DNA of 64,000 nt from contig CAJXYU010000003.1 of assembly GCA_913063155.1 (NCBI GenBank), positions 310,001 to 374,000 on the forward strand, written 5' to 3'. The first letter of the stretch is position 1. Each line of letters starts with the position of its first letter. Of this stretch, positions 30,255 to 38,952 are shown piece by piece. Made by a program: the position numbers and the translations under genes. The notes beneath the pieces were generated by a model. It worked only from the letters and a program-made list of their open reading frames with translations, was not told the DNA's origin and did not search any database. Origin of the DNA: an uncultured Desulfovibrio sp. Lineage in GTDB: Bacteria; Desulfobacterota; Desulfovibrionia; Desulfovibrionales; Desulfovibrionaceae.

Positions 30255-31523
30255 ATGTCCCAGAATAAATTCGAACAGGCCTTGGCCGTCGGTCGCCCGC
30301 CGAACGTCGTCAAGAATTTTCCCCATTCCAAAGCGCTGATCGTGAGCGGCAAAGTCATTGACCGCGCCTGCCTTGCAAAAGGCAAATGCATGACAATTGC
30401 GGCCAACGGTCGCAATATTTTTGTCATCGAAGGCACCCTGAAGGCCGCCCAGCGCGCCAATGCAGCCCTCATCATCGAAATCGCGCGCAGCGAATCCACC
30501 TACTGCCCCACCACCATGTGGAACCTGGCACGCCGCGTGGACTACCTCTGCAACAAGCTTGGCATCACCATCCCGGTGGCCATCCACGCCGACCACTATT
30601 TCATCAAGAAATGGGAAGACGTGGCTGAAGCAAAGGCGGAAATCCCGTCCCTGTTCGATTCCGGCGTCACCTCCATTGCTGTGGACGCCTCTCACATGCC
30701 CGACGACAACAACCTGCTGGCCAACATCGCTCTGGCTCCGGTCATCCCGACCTGGGCCGGCTACGAGACCGAGATCGGCGAAATCAAAGGCAAGTTCGGA
30801 CTATCCACCCCTGTGGAAGCCAAGTACCTTGTCCAGGGCCTCAACGCTCACGGACTCTGCCCGGACTGGATCGCCCTGAACAACGGCACCACCCACGGCA
30901 TAGAAGCCTCCGGCGAAGGCATTCAGGTGGCTCTGACCTCCGAGATTCACGAAGCCCTGAAGCCTTACGGAACCTCCGGCGCCCAGCACGGCACTTCCGG
31001 CAACGACTCCAATCGCCTGCGCGAAATCGCCGCCCAGACCAAGACCACCAAGGCCAACGTGGCCACGGCCCTGCAGATGATCGGCTGGGGTCTGAAGGTC
31101 AACGATTTCGGCAACGCCATCCTCACGGAGGACGGAAAATTCGACAAAGTCGTCGGCAAGGGCCTGAGCGAAGAACTCTGGACCGAAATGACAACCTGGG
31201 CCGATGAAAACGGCATTACCGGCGGCAACTACAAGAAACTCAACCTGCCTTTCGAACGCCGCTGGGAAGGTGAATCCGCCGAAGTGCGCGAACGCATGAG
31301 CAGGGAAGTCGAAGACTTCGTCTACAATCTGCTCGTCAACGTGTTCAACGCCGAAAACACAGCGGACTATGCCTACGACCTGCTCATCGAGGCCGGTTCC
31401 TACGATCTCGGTCCCAAGGCCGAGAAGTTTGAGAACCCCGCCGAATGGACTGAAGAAAAGATCCGGGCCAAGGCTGCGGAAATCGACACGGACAAAGGTC
31501 CGGCAGGCGACTGGGACGACTAG
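30255..31523 (+). CDS. class II fructose-bisphosphate aldolase family protein
   Basis: IPVAIHADHYF...SIAVDASHMPDDNNLL...GTSGNDSNRLREI. Confidence 0.8.
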   Translation: MSQNKFEQALAVGRPPNVVKNFPHSKALIVSGKVIDRACLAKGKCMTIAANGRNIFVIEGTLKAAQRANAALIIEIARSESTYCPTTMWNLARRVDYLCNKLGITIPVAIHADHYFIKKWEDVAEAKAEIPSLFDSGVTSIAVDASHMPDDNNLLANIALAPVIPTWAGYETEIGEIKGKFGLSTPVEAKYLVQGLNAHGLCPDWIALNNGTTHGIEASGEGIQVALTSEIHEALKPYGTSGAQHGTSGNDSNRLREIAAQTKTTKANVATALQMIGWGLKVNDFGNAILTEDGKFDKVVGKGLSEELWTEMTTWADENGITGGNYKKLNLPFERRWEGESAEVRERMSREVEDFVYNLLVNVFNAENTADYAYDLLIEAGSYDLGPKAEKFENPAEWTEEKIRAKAAEIDTDKGPAGDWDD

Positions 31524-31545
31524 ACGCCCCCCACGCTGAACAAGC

Positions 31546-31582
31546 GAACCGCCCGTGGCCAGCTCCGCGGGCGGTTTTTTAT
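31546..31582 (+). terminator. Rho-independent terminator
   Basis: AACCGCCCGTGG-ccagct-CCGCGGGCGGTTTTTTA. Confidence 0.85.
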
Positions 31583-31777
31583 TGCAATTTCCTGCACATG
31601 ATTGCCGCCGAAGGAAGACGACGCAACTGTTCTTTCCGAAATCAGCGGTGCATCGGCTTCAGGAGCATTGATAAATTGAGTTAATTTTTTGCAAAACATC
31701 CCGCAGGCATGTAAAAAGTGTATAAGGTGATTCCGAATACTGGATTTCACCTTGCCCAACCATCTTCCGGAGGAAGC

Positions 31778-33172
31778 ATGAACTCTCTGAAATTCATACT
31801 CTTTTTCTATCTCTCGCTGATTCTCCCCGTTTCCGCGGCAGGCGCGGCGACCAAATCCCTGACCGTCACCATCTACAACAACGACCGGGCCCTGGTAAAC
31901 GAAATCCGCTCAATGGAGCTGCCCAAAGGCCAGGACCGCGTAGAATTTCTCGGCGTCCCCCAGACCATCGAGCCGCAATCCCTGCAAGTGCGCTCCATCA
32001 CCTCACCCAAGAACTTCCGTGTACTGGACATGAACTACGAATACGATCTGGTGGGCGCCAAGAGCCTGCTGGACCGTTACGTGGGCAAAGAGCTCTCCGT
32101 GGTCCTGCCAGACCCATCGGACGCCATGGCCCGCATGATCAAGAAGGGCACGCTCATCGCCAACAACGACCGGCCCATCTTCAAGATCGGCAACGAAATA
32201 TACGTGGGCGGCTATGACGCGGTGCTGCTGCCGAGTCTGCCCCAAGGCTTGCGAGCCAAGCCTGCCCTGGTCTGGCTGGTGGACAACAAAGGCCCGGCAG
32301 CCCAGGACGTGGAAGTCTCCTATCTGGCCCGAAAGATGGGCTGGCGCGCGGACTACGTGCTCAAGGTGGACCGCAACAATACTGAAGCGGGCCTGTCCGG
32401 CTGGGTGACCCTGACCAACAACTCGGGCATGGGCTTCGAAAACGCCGACCTCAAACTGGTGGCCGGAGACGTGCACCAAGCACCCACCCCCGCCCCGGCG
32501 TACCGGACCAAAACATTGATGGTGGAATCCGCCATGGGCGACGACGTGCAGGAAGAATCCTTCTTCGAATACCACCTCTACAGCCTGAACCGTCCGGTGA
32601 CCATCGCCAACAAACAGATCAAACAAGTCAGCCTGCTTCAGGCCCCCAAGGTGAAGGTGAAAAAGGAACTGGTCTGCGAATACCACGCCTACGGCAGTCG
32701 CAAAGGCATTGAAAAGCCGGACGTAAATGTGCTGCTCAAGCTCAGGAACGACAGCAAGTCCGGCTTGGGCATGCCCCTCCCCGAAGGCATCGTGCGCGCC
32801 TACCAGGAAAGCTCGGACGGCAGCGTGCTGCTCATCGGAGAGGACCGCATCGAACACACTCCCAAGGGCGAAGAGGTCAGCCTGACCATGGGCAAGGCCT
32901 TCGACGTCACTGTGGAGCGCAGTCAGACAAAATTCCAGAAGACCGGAAAAAACGCCTACGCCTTTGCCTGGAAGATTGAGGTGCGCAACGGCTCGGACAA
33001 GCCCGGCACAGTTCTGCTCAAAGAGTATCTTCCGGGCCAGTGGAAAGTGACAAAGGCAAGTCACCAGTTCCGAAAGATGAACACCGCCGGAATAGAATTC
33101 AAAGTACAGGCGCCACCCACCAAAGGCGGCAAGGCACTGATCATCACGTACGAGGCAGACATCACCGATTAG
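31778..33172 (+). CDS. DUF4139 domain-containing secreted protein
   Basis: Signal peptide; TVTIYNNDRALVNEIRSMELPKGQDRVEFLGVPQTIEPQSL. Confidence 0.8.
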   Translation: MNSLKFILFFYLSLILPVSAAGAATKSLTVTIYNNDRALVNEIRSMELPKGQDRVEFLGVPQTIEPQSLQVRSITSPKNFRVLDMNYEYDLVGAKSLLDRYVGKELSVVLPDPSDAMARMIKKGTLIANNDRPIFKIGNEIYVGGYDAVLLPSLPQGLRAKPALVWLVDNKGPAAQDVEVSYLARKMGWRADYVLKVDRNNTEAGLSGWVTLTNNSGMGFENADLKLVAGDVHQAPTPAPAYRTKTLMVESAMGDDVQEESFFEYHLYSLNRPVTIANKQIKQVSLLQAPKVKVKKELVCEYHAYGSRKGIEKPDVNVLLKLRNDSKSGLGMPLPEGIVRAYQESSDGSVLLIGEDRIEHTPKGEEVSLTMGKAFDVTVERSQTKFQKTGKNAYAFAWKIEVRNGSDKPGTVLLKEYLPGQWKVTKASHQFRKMNTAGIEFKVQAPPTKGGKALIITYEADITD

Positions 33173-33188
33173 CGATTCAGGAGGCAGT

Positions 33189-34400
33189 ATGACGATCCAG
33201 GCCATTGAACAGACGGAGCTCGTCACGCTCAAGGACTTTTACCGGCTCATGGAAGCCACCCGGGAAGTCCGTTTCGACGCCACCAAACGCATCGTCGCAG
33301 GGGAGGCGCCATCCGAAAGCACCGACACTTCGCTCAAGAACGCCTTAAGCGCCCTTGAAGCCGTCAAACTGGTGGGGGACAAACGCGTCCTTTCCCTTGA
33401 CGGTTCCAGGGAAATCGAGCTGGACCTGAGCTATGAAATCCACGAGGCCCGCAAGGACATCTTCTTTCTGGAGAACGGCGAAGAGGCCTTCATGGGCTAT
33501 CTTTCGGACCTGCACGACGGTTTTGCGGATCACGTTCGCCAGGGCCGGGAATACTTGGCCGGCCTGGATATCAACTGCTTCATCACCGACCGGGACGGTA
33601 CCGTGAACAACTATTGCGGGCGGTACCGTTCCTCCATCCAGTCCATCTACAACGCCCTGCTCCTGACCCGCTTCGCCCAACGCAAGGCAGAGAATGCGGT
33701 GGTGCTGACCTCCGCCCCCCTGGCCAACATCGGCCTGGTGGACATCAGCGTGGCGCCGGAGCGGATCATGTACTACGCGGGCTCCAAAGGCCGCGAGTGC
33801 ATCGACCTGGAAGGCCGGGTGCGGGCCTTCCCCGTGGAAACGGAGAAACAGGAACTGCTGGACAAGCTCAACGCGGTGCTGTCGGCCCTGGTCAAGATGC
33901 CGGAATACGAAAAATACTCCCTCATCGGATCGGGCCTGCAGTTCAAGTTCGGCCAGACCACCATCGCCCGCCAGGATATCAGCAACTCGGTGGACCCGGA
34001 TGAATCCAAGCAATTCCTCGGCCGTCTGGAAGAGATCGTCCGCGACCTCGACCCGAACGACACCAATTTCCGCATCGAGGACACCGGCCTCGACGTGGAA
34101 ATCATCCTGACCATCGAATCCGGGGACGAAGGCCCCAAGGACTTTGACAAGGGCGATGGCGTGAAATTCCTGAACACGGAATTCAACTTCGACATGTTTC
34201 ACGGACCCAACCTGATCTGCGGCGACACCGGAAGCGATGTTCCCATGCTCGAAGCGGCCATGGAAATGTCCAAGGAAACCAAGTCCGTGTTCGTGACCAA
34301 AAAGGAAGAACTGGCGACAAGAGTACAGGGTGTCTGCCCGGGCGCGCTCATCGTGCCCGAACCGGACATGCTCGTTACCATTTTGGGTACCCTGACCTAG
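33189..34400 (+). CDS. HAD-superfamily trehalose-6-phosphatase-like protein
   Basis: FITDRDGTVNNYCGRYRSS and LICGDTGSDVPMLEAAM HAD motifs; adjacent to GH65 fusion. Confidence 0.65.
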   Translation: MTIQAIEQTELVTLKDFYRLMEATREVRFDATKRIVAGEAPSESTDTSLKNALSALEAVKLVGDKRVLSLDGSREIELDLSYEIHEARKDIFFLENGEEAFMGYLSDLHDGFADHVRQGREYLAGLDINCFITDRDGTVNNYCGRYRSSIQSIYNALLLTRFAQRKAENAVVLTSAPLANIGLVDISVAPERIMYYAGSKGRECIDLEGRVRAFPVETEKQELLDKLNAVLSALVKMPEYEKYSLIGSGLQFKFGQTTIARQDISNSVDPDESKQFLGRLEEIVRDLDPNDTNFRIEDTGLDVEIILTIESGDEGPKDFDKGDGVKFLNTEFNFDMFHGPNLICGDTGSDVPMLEAAMEMSKETKSVFVTKKEELATRVQGVCPGALIVPEPDMLVTILGTLT

Positions 34401-34439
34401 ACGGGGTTCCGAACAGCAAGCAAACCTCGCGAGGCTGCC

Positions 34440-37400
34440 ATGGAACTGAAAGGCGTAGTTTTTGACCTGGACGGAGTCATCACCAGAACCGCGAAAGTCC
34501 ATGCCCAGTCATGGGAAGAAGCGTTCAACCAACTACTTAAACTTCGGGCGGAACAGGACAAGGTGCCTTTCCAGCCCTTTGACCGCATCCACGACTACCA
34601 CAACTACGTGGACGGCAAACCCCGCTTCGAGGGCGTCCTGAGCTTCCTCAAATCCCGCAACATTCAGCTCCCTCCAGGCACCCCCGAAGACGAACCGAGC
34701 CTGGACAGCATCTGCGGCGTGGGTAATCTCAAAAACGAAATATTCCAAGAGATTCTGCGCAGAGAAGGCCCCGAGGTCTTTCAAAGCTCGGTGGACATGG
34801 TCCACGAACTCATGCGGCGCGGCATCCAGGTGGCCATCGCCACCTCCAGCCGCAACTGCCAGCTGGTGTTGCAGCTCGCAGGCATGGAAGACCTGTTCGA
34901 GGTCAAAGTGGACGGCCTCGTTTCGGCCAAACTGGAACTCAAGGGCAAGCCCGACCCGGACATCTTCATCACTGCAGCCAAGGAACTGGGACTCACCCCA
35001 GGCCAGTGCATTGTGGTGGAAGACGCCATCTCGGGCGTACAGGCCGGCCGCGCGGGAAACTTCGGCATGACCCTGGGCGTGGCCCGCAATGTGGCGGGCG
35101 AGCTGCTCAAGCGGTTCGGCGCGGACATGGTGGTCACCGACCTTTCGGAAATCACCGTGGACGACATGATCGAATGGTTCGAGTCCGGCATGGCCACGGA
35201 CGACTGGTTTCTGACCTACAACGCATTCGATCCCGGTGATGAAAAACTGCGTGAGACCCTGACCACGGTGGGCAACGGCTACCTCGGTACGCGCGGCACG
35301 TACGAATGCGAAAACGCCTCCTACTACTTCTATCCCGGCACCTACATTGCGGGCATCTTCAACAAGGTGCCCAGCAAGGTGCAAGGACGCGAGATCTGGA
35401 ACAACGATTTCGTCAATTGCCCCAATTGGCTGCTGGTCGAGTTCAAAGTGGGCAACGGCGAATTCATGAGCCCCATGTCCATGGAAATTCTCAGCTACTG
35501 CCACAGCCTGAACATGCGCGAGGCGATCGTGGAGCGGCACATGGTGGTCAAGGACAAGGTGGGTCGTATCACGAGGGTTTCCAGCAAACGCTTCGTAAGC
35601 ATGTCGGATCCGCACCTGTGCGTACTCAAATTTGATTTCAACCCGCTCAACTATTCGGGAAAAATCACCATCCGCTCGGCCATAGACGGCAACGTCATCA
35701 ACGGAGGCGTGGCCCGCTACAGCTCACTGACCTCAAAGCACCTGAGCCGCGTGGCTGGGGGCAAGATCGGAGACGGCGCCTACCTGCACGTGGAAACCAG
35801 CCATTCCCGCTACCAAATCGTGACCACGGCTCGGACACAACTGCTCGAGAACAACAAACCCATGGCGCTCAAGAAACGGGTTTTCCAGGAAAAGGCAAAA
35901 GTTGTTGAGGAAGTGAAATTCATAGCCGAAGAAAACAACAGCTATTCCCTGGAAAAATTCGTGGACATCCGCACTTCGCTGGACCACGACGCAACTGAGG
36001 AACTTCAGGTTCAGGGAATGGAATCCCTGCAGGAGGTCAAGACCTTCCAGGGGGCGTACGGACCCCATATCCGCGCCTGGGCGGCCCTGTGGAACAAGGC
36101 CGACATCCGTTTGGACGGCGACCGCTTCGTGCAGCGCGTACTGCGGCTGCACACCTACCACCTGCTGGTGACCGCCAGCCCCCACAACATGCACATAGAC
36201 GCCGGCATGCCCGCGCGCGGCCTGAGTGGAGAAGCCTATCGCGGCCATATTTTCTGGGACGAAGTCTACATTCAGCCCTTCTTCGACGTCCACTTTCCCA
36301 TGGTATCCAAGGCCCTGCTCAAGTACCGCTTCAAAAGGCTGGATGCGGCCCGCACCTACGCCCGTGAAAACGGTTACCTGGGGGCCATGTACCCCTGGCA
36401 GACCGCGGACGACGGTTCCGAAGAAACCCAGGAAATCCACTACAACCCGGAATCCAAGAAATGGGGGCCGGATCTCTCCCGTCGCCAGCGCCACGTTTCC
36501 ATCGCCGTGTTCGTTAATGCCTGGCGTTATGTGGAAATGACCGGGGACCGTACTTTCCTCAAAAAATACGGTGCAGAGCTCATGCTCGACATCGCCCGGT
36601 TCTGGGGCGACATCGCCCAGTACGACGAAGACACCGGCAAGTATCACATCTCAGGGGTCATGGGGCCTGACGAATTCCATGAAAAGCTGCCCGGTGCAAA
36701 GGAAGCGGGGCTCAAGGACAACGCCTACACCAACATCATGGTGGTCTGGATAATGGAAAAGTCTCTGAGATTGCTCAAGGACCTGCCGCCCAAAGCCCTG
36801 GCCACTGTACGCAACCGCATCGGCCTGACCGACAAGGAAATCGAAAAATGGCAGGACATGACCACCAAGATGAATGTGATCATGACCGAGGACGGCATCA
36901 TCAGCCAGTTCGACGGCTACATGGCCCTCAAGGAACTGGATTGGGAAAGCTACAGGAAACGGTTCTACTCCATCCATCGCATGGACCGCATCCTCAAGGC
37001 CGAGGGCGATACCCCGGACAACTACAAGGTGGCCAAGCAAGCCGACGTGCTCATGACCTGGTACCTCATCGAACCGGGCGAGGTGGCCCGCATTCTCAAA
37101 CAACTCGGCTGCGAGGTGGACGACCCCGTCAAGCTGCTGCGACGCAATTACGACTATTACGAACAGCGCACCAGCCACGGCTCCACCCTGTCCAAGGTGG
37201 TTCATTCGGTCATCGCCGGCCACATCTATCCCAGCGACGTGGCCTGGGACTGGTTCATGGAAGCCATGCGCTCGGATATCTTCGATACCCAGGGCGGCAC
37301 CACCATAGAAGGCATCCACACCGGTGTCATGGCCGGGACTCTGGAAGTCATCAAGCAGGACTTCGCCGGCCTGGACCTGTCCGGCAAAACCGTGTCCATC

Positions 37401-37607
37401 AATCCGGATCTGCCGCCCCACTGGGAGTCCATGACCTTCAAGTTCTGCCACCGAAAGAAGTGGTATCACGTGACATTGACCCAGGACGTGCTCAACCTGT
37501 GCGTCTCCGGCAAGACCGGCAAAAGGGAGGTGCGCGTCAAAGTGGCGGGCAAGGTTCACCGGTTGCAACAGGACCTGCCCTTCGAGTTCCCCCTCAATGA
37601 AAAGTAG
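34440..37607 (+). CDS. beta-phosphoglucomutase-like HAD domain fused to glycoside hydrolase family 65 phosphorylase
   Basis: FDLDGVITRTAKVHAQSWEEAF, VVEDAISGVQAG then GH65 ARGLSGEAYRGHIFWDEV...ISGVMGPDEFHEKLPG. Confidence 0.9.
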   Translation: MELKGVVFDLDGVITRTAKVHAQSWEEAFNQLLKLRAEQDKVPFQPFDRIHDYHNYVDGKPRFEGVLSFLKSRNIQLPPGTPEDEPSLDSICGVGNLKNEIFQEILRREGPEVFQSSVDMVHELMRRGIQVAIATSSRNCQLVLQLAGMEDLFEVKVDGLVSAKLELKGKPDPDIFITAAKELGLTPGQCIVVEDAISGVQAGRAGNFGMTLGVARNVAGELLKRFGADMVVTDLSEITVDDMIEWFESGMATDDWFLTYNAFDPGDEKLRETLTTVGNGYLGTRGTYECENASYYFYPGTYIAGIFNKVPSKVQGREIWNNDFVNCPNWLLVEFKVGNGEFMSPMSMEILSYCHSLNMREAIVERHMVVKDKVGRITRVSSKRFVSMSDPHLCVLKFDFNPLNYSGKITIRSAIDGNVINGGVARYSSLTSKHLSRVAGGKIGDGAYLHVETSHSRYQIVTTARTQLLENNKPMALKKRVFQEKAKVVEEVKFIAEENNSYSLEKFVDIRTSLDHDATEELQVQGMESLQEVKTFQGAYGPHIRAWAALWNKADIRLDGDRFVQRVLRLHTYHLLVTASPHNMHIDAGMPARGLSGEAYRGHIFWDEVYIQPFFDVHFPMVSKALLKYRFKRLDAARTYARENGYLGAMYPWQTADDGSEETQEIHYNPESKKWGPDLSRRQRHVSIAVFVNAWRYVEMTGDRTFLKKYGAELMLDIARFWGDIAQYDEDTGKYHISGVMGPDEFHEKLPGAKEAGLKDNAYTNIMVVWIMEKSLRLLKDLPPKALATVRNRIGLTDKEIEKWQDMTTKMNVIMTEDGIISQFDGYMALKELDWESYRKRFYSIHRMDRILKAEGDTPDNYKVAKQADVLMTWYLIEPGEVARILKQLGCEVDDPVKLLRRNYDYYEQRTSHGSTLSKVVHSVIAGHIYPSDVAWDWFMEAMRSDIFDTQGGTTIEGIHTGVMAGTLEVIKQDFAGLDLSGKTVSINPDLPPHWESMTFKFCHRKKWYHVTLTQDVLNLCVSGKTGKREVRVKVAGKVHRLQQDLPFEFPLNEK

Positions 37608-37616
37608 AGGAACGCA

Positions 37617-37645
37617 CGGAAACGGGAGCCGCGGCTCCCGTTTCT
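37617..37645 (+). terminator. terminator of GH65 fusion gene
   Basis: AAACGGGAGCC-GC-GGCTCCCGTTTCTC. Confidence 0.75.
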
Positions 37646-37733
37646 CATGTTCATCCAGGTGCTCAAAGTTCATCGAACCCCGCTGCCAAGGCAACGAGGG
37701 GGATTGAAGGGTGGAGGTTCCCGAAAGGGAACT

Positions 37734-37901
37734 CTACCGGAGGGTGTTGATATCGAGAGGCATTCCGCAGCATGGGCAGAGGCGGACTGCCGAAACGATC
37801 TTCTTGTCAGCAATCATGAAAATCGGATTACGGGCGGATTTGACGTTGCTGCCGTACCGAACCAAAACCATCTTCCCGCAAGTGCAAAAACGTTCCTGCA
37901 T
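37734..37901 (-). CDS. 55-aa zinc-ribbon-like protein
   Basis: MQERFCTCGKMVLVRYGSNVKSARNPIFMIADKKIVSAVRLCPCCGMPLDINTLR; AAGGAG RBS upstream. Confidence 0.65.
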   Translation of the reverse strand: MQERFCTCGKMVLVRYGSNVKSARNPIFMIADKKIVSAVRLCPCCGMPLDINTLR

Positions 37902-37978
37902 GACCTCTGCTCCTTTATGCTTCAAAGAAAGTTTTCTTTTCTCGTCAACCAACCATGCATCACTCATAAACAGCCGAT

Positions 37979-38006
37979 TGACATATGTCAATATAAAATT
38001 GACATC
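37979..38006. promoter_or_regulatory. candidate repressor operator TTGACATATGTCAA plus TTGACAT half site
   Basis: Perfect 14-bp palindrome 37979-37992, extra TTGACAT 38000-38006, upstream of the zinc-ribbon gene. Confidence 0.5.
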
Positions 38007-38042
38007 GGTTAGCATAAAAATACAAAATTATTTTCGACAATA

Positions 38043-38070
38043 AAAAAGGGCGGCTTCAGCCGCCCTCTCA
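38043..38070 (-). terminator. terminator of S24 repressor gene
   Basis: GGGCGGC-TGAA-GCCGCCCTTTTTT on minus strand. Confidence 0.85.
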
Positions 38071-38089
38071 AAGACATATGAAGAGGCCG

Positions 38090-38755
38090 TTACCGGTATT
38101 CCCGGCTGACCCAGAGCACCTTGCCGATGATGCGAACCGTGTTCAGTTCGTCGCCGGTCAAGTGAATGGGAGAATAATCCGTGTTGTCACTGTGCAGCAC
38201 CAGTGTGCCGGGCAGGCGTTCCACGCGCTTGACCATGACCGTGTCCTCCACGCCAACGGCGTACATACCGCCTGAAAGCACGTCGTTCTTGGACTGATCG
38301 ATAAGCACATCGTCACCTTCCCTCAGTTCGGGCTCCATACTGTTGCCCACCACTTCCATGATGACCATGTTGCGCGGGTTACCGCGGGCATGCAGCCATT
38401 CGGTGCGGAAGGAATGATACCCCTCGACGCTGCCTTCGGTCTCGAAGGAGCCGCCGCCCGCGCTCAGTCGGGCGCGCACCTTGGGGACGCGTTCATAACA
38501 CAGTCCTTCCTCATCCGCATGAGAGGAACCGGACCGGGCCTGTGGCTCTCCCCTGCCTGTCTCCAGCCAGATGGGATCGAGCTCGAACTTGGAAGCAAGA
38601 TCCAAAATCCAGCGCGGAGGCACGGAATCCTTTTTCTTCACCAGGGAAACCGCAGCCCTTCCCAGGCCCAGCACGCGGGCCAGGTCGGACTGGTTGCGGA
38701 TATTACTTGCCGAACGAAGCCGCTCAAAAAAACCGTCAAAACCGATGTTGCTCAT
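38090..38755 (-). CDS. HTH + S24/LexA-like peptidase repressor
   Basis: NQSDLARVLGLGRAAVSLVKKK HTH; VVGNSMEPELREGDDVLIDQSKNDVLSGGMYAVGVEDTVMVKRVERLPG. Confidence 0.88.
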   Translation of the reverse strand: MSNIGFDGFFERLRSASNIRNQSDLARVLGLGRAAVSLVKKKDSVPPRWILDLASKFELDPIWLETGRGEPQARSGSSHADEEGLCYERVPKVRARLSAGGGSFETEGSVEGYHSFRTEWLHARGNPRNMVIMEVVGNSMEPELREGDDVLIDQSKNDVLSGGMYAVGVEDTVMVKRVERLPGTLVLHSDNTDYSPIHLTGDELNTVRIIGKVLWVSREYR

Positions 38756-38790
38756 TGTCGCTGCCTTGTTGTCTACTTGCAGTTGCCCAT

Positions 38791-38824
38791 AAGTCAACCA
38801 CAAATAAACACATGTGTCAATATC
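38791..38824. promoter_or_regulatory. candidate autoregulatory operators of S24 repressor
   Basis: Minus strand: TTGACACATGTGTTTATTTGTGGTTGACTTATGGGCAA; two TTGACnnATG sites similar to 37979 palindrome. Confidence 0.4.
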
Positions 38825-38858
38825 GAATTATATTTTCGTCATCGTTGCATGCGGGAGG

Positions 38859-38940
38859 CAAGAGAAAGCCGGCCCGCAGCGTATTTGCAATACGGGCAAA
38901 CCTGGCTTTTCGTGCAGCAACAAAGCAGACGGGCTCTTAT
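38859..38940. repeat. dispersed intergenic repeat copy R1
   Basis: GCAGCGTATTTGCAATACGGGCAAACCTGGCTTTTCGTGCAGCAACAAAGCAGACGGGCTCTT aligns with R2 at 43806-43869. Confidence 0.65.
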
Positions 38941-38952
38941 CGCAGCCTTGCA

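Noticed and set aside
21221-38755. Prophage or integrated element suggested by CII-like and S24 repressor genes
   Set aside because: No integrase, terminase, capsid or tail genes; intervening genes are ordinary metabolic and signalling genes.
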